Below, one piece after another: positions 14,626-14,750 of a DNA stretch of 14,750 nucleotides. The notes beneath the pieces are model-generated. The model was not told the origin of the DNA. It saw only the letters and a list, made by a program, of their open reading frames with translations, and made no database searches. A program made the position numbers and the translations under genes. How positions within the stretch are numbered: position 1 is the stretch's first letter; the number at the start of each line of letters is the position of its first letter. The DNA is taken from positions 1 to 14,750 of the forward strand of contig JAQVUQ010000018.1 in the NCBI GenBank assembly GCA_028699365.1. Reading direction: 5' to 3'. Source of the stretch: a bacterium (GTDB taxonomy: Bacteria; UBP13; UBA5359).

Positions 14626-14750
14626 TTACGCATCGATACCGCTGATAACTCCGGCGCCTACGGTGTGCCCGCCTTCTCGTATGGCGAACCTCAATCCCTC
14701 TTCCATTGCTATCGGCGTTATCAGCTCTACCGACAACGCTACGTTGTCTC
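14626..14750 (-). CDS. tuf: Elongation factor Tu, C-terminal end only
   Basis: EF-Tu delivers aminoacyl-tRNA to the ribosomal A site. The window holds only the last 40 residues of domain III; the gene runs off the right edge. The typical block [20 protein letters not shown] is followed by [14 protein letters not shown]. Most EF-Tu proteins have arginine where this one has histidine (REGGR-TVGAG). The stop is TAA at 14626-14628, 23 bp before rpsJ. In many bacteria tuf ends the str operon (rpsL-rpsG-fusA-tuf), so a canonical fusA may lie just outside the window. I infer that; it is not visible here. Confidence 0.95.
   Translation of the reverse strand, partial: DNVALSVELITPIAMEEGLRFAIREGGHTVGAGVISGIDA

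Overview
The window is one continuous block of bacterial ribosomal-protein genes, all read from the minus strand, so gene order runs from high to low coordinates: tuf (3' end) - rpsJ - rplC - rplD - rplW - rplB - rpsS - rplV - rpsC - rplP - rpmC - rpsQ - rplN - rplX - rplE - [EF-G-like gene] - rpsZ - rpsH - rplF - rplR - rpsE - rpmD - rplO - secY - adk - map (cut at the window start). This is the classic S10 operon followed directly by the spc operon. I found no supportable gene on the plus strand; the plus-strand open frames are antisense shadows of the ribosomal genes.

Organism: a bacterium with moderate G+C. The zinc-ribbon form of S14 (type Z), a four-cysteine zinc LID in adenylate kinase, a four-cysteine ribbon in L24, tuf just upstream of rpsJ, and adk-map directly after secY fit Gram-positive-type or Chloroflexota-type lineages. 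My best guess is Chloroflexota (Dehalococcoidia-like), at low confidence and from remembered protein flavour only. Several genes appear to start with TTG (rplX, rpsC, rpsS, rplO) or GTG (rpsZ, rpsH), each backed by a Shine-Dalgarno (SD) sequence at a sensible distance.

Layout: 14626-14750 is the EF-Tu C-terminus. 10136-14602 is the S10 operon (S10, L3, L4, L23, L2, S19, L22, S3), continuing without a break through L16, L29, S17, L14, L24 and L5 to 7759. 5676-7751 holds an extra translational GTPase of the EF-G2 type, placed between rplE and rpsZ, which are normally neighbours. 1432-5632 is the rest of spc (S14, S8, L6, L18, S5, L30, L15, SecY). 1-1397 holds adenylate kinase and methionine aminopeptidase. 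The products cooperate in translation: ribosome subunits, two translational GTPases, the membrane export channel, nucleotide balance, and removal of the initiator methionine.

What is not ordinary: (1) the EF-G2-like gene inside the spc cluster, which has no ATG/GTG/TTG start at the place its SD and family alignment call for; (2) a diverged intergenic repeat present three times, upstream of rplB, rplX and rplR, at a fixed 16-17 nt from each start codon; (3) heptamer-like tandem repeats and two strong hairpins in the 191-bp gap before rplC; (4) single hairpins close upstream of rpsC and rplO. The rest is conserved housekeeping DNA. No mobile element, CRISPR array, RNA gene or convincing intrinsic terminator was seen.
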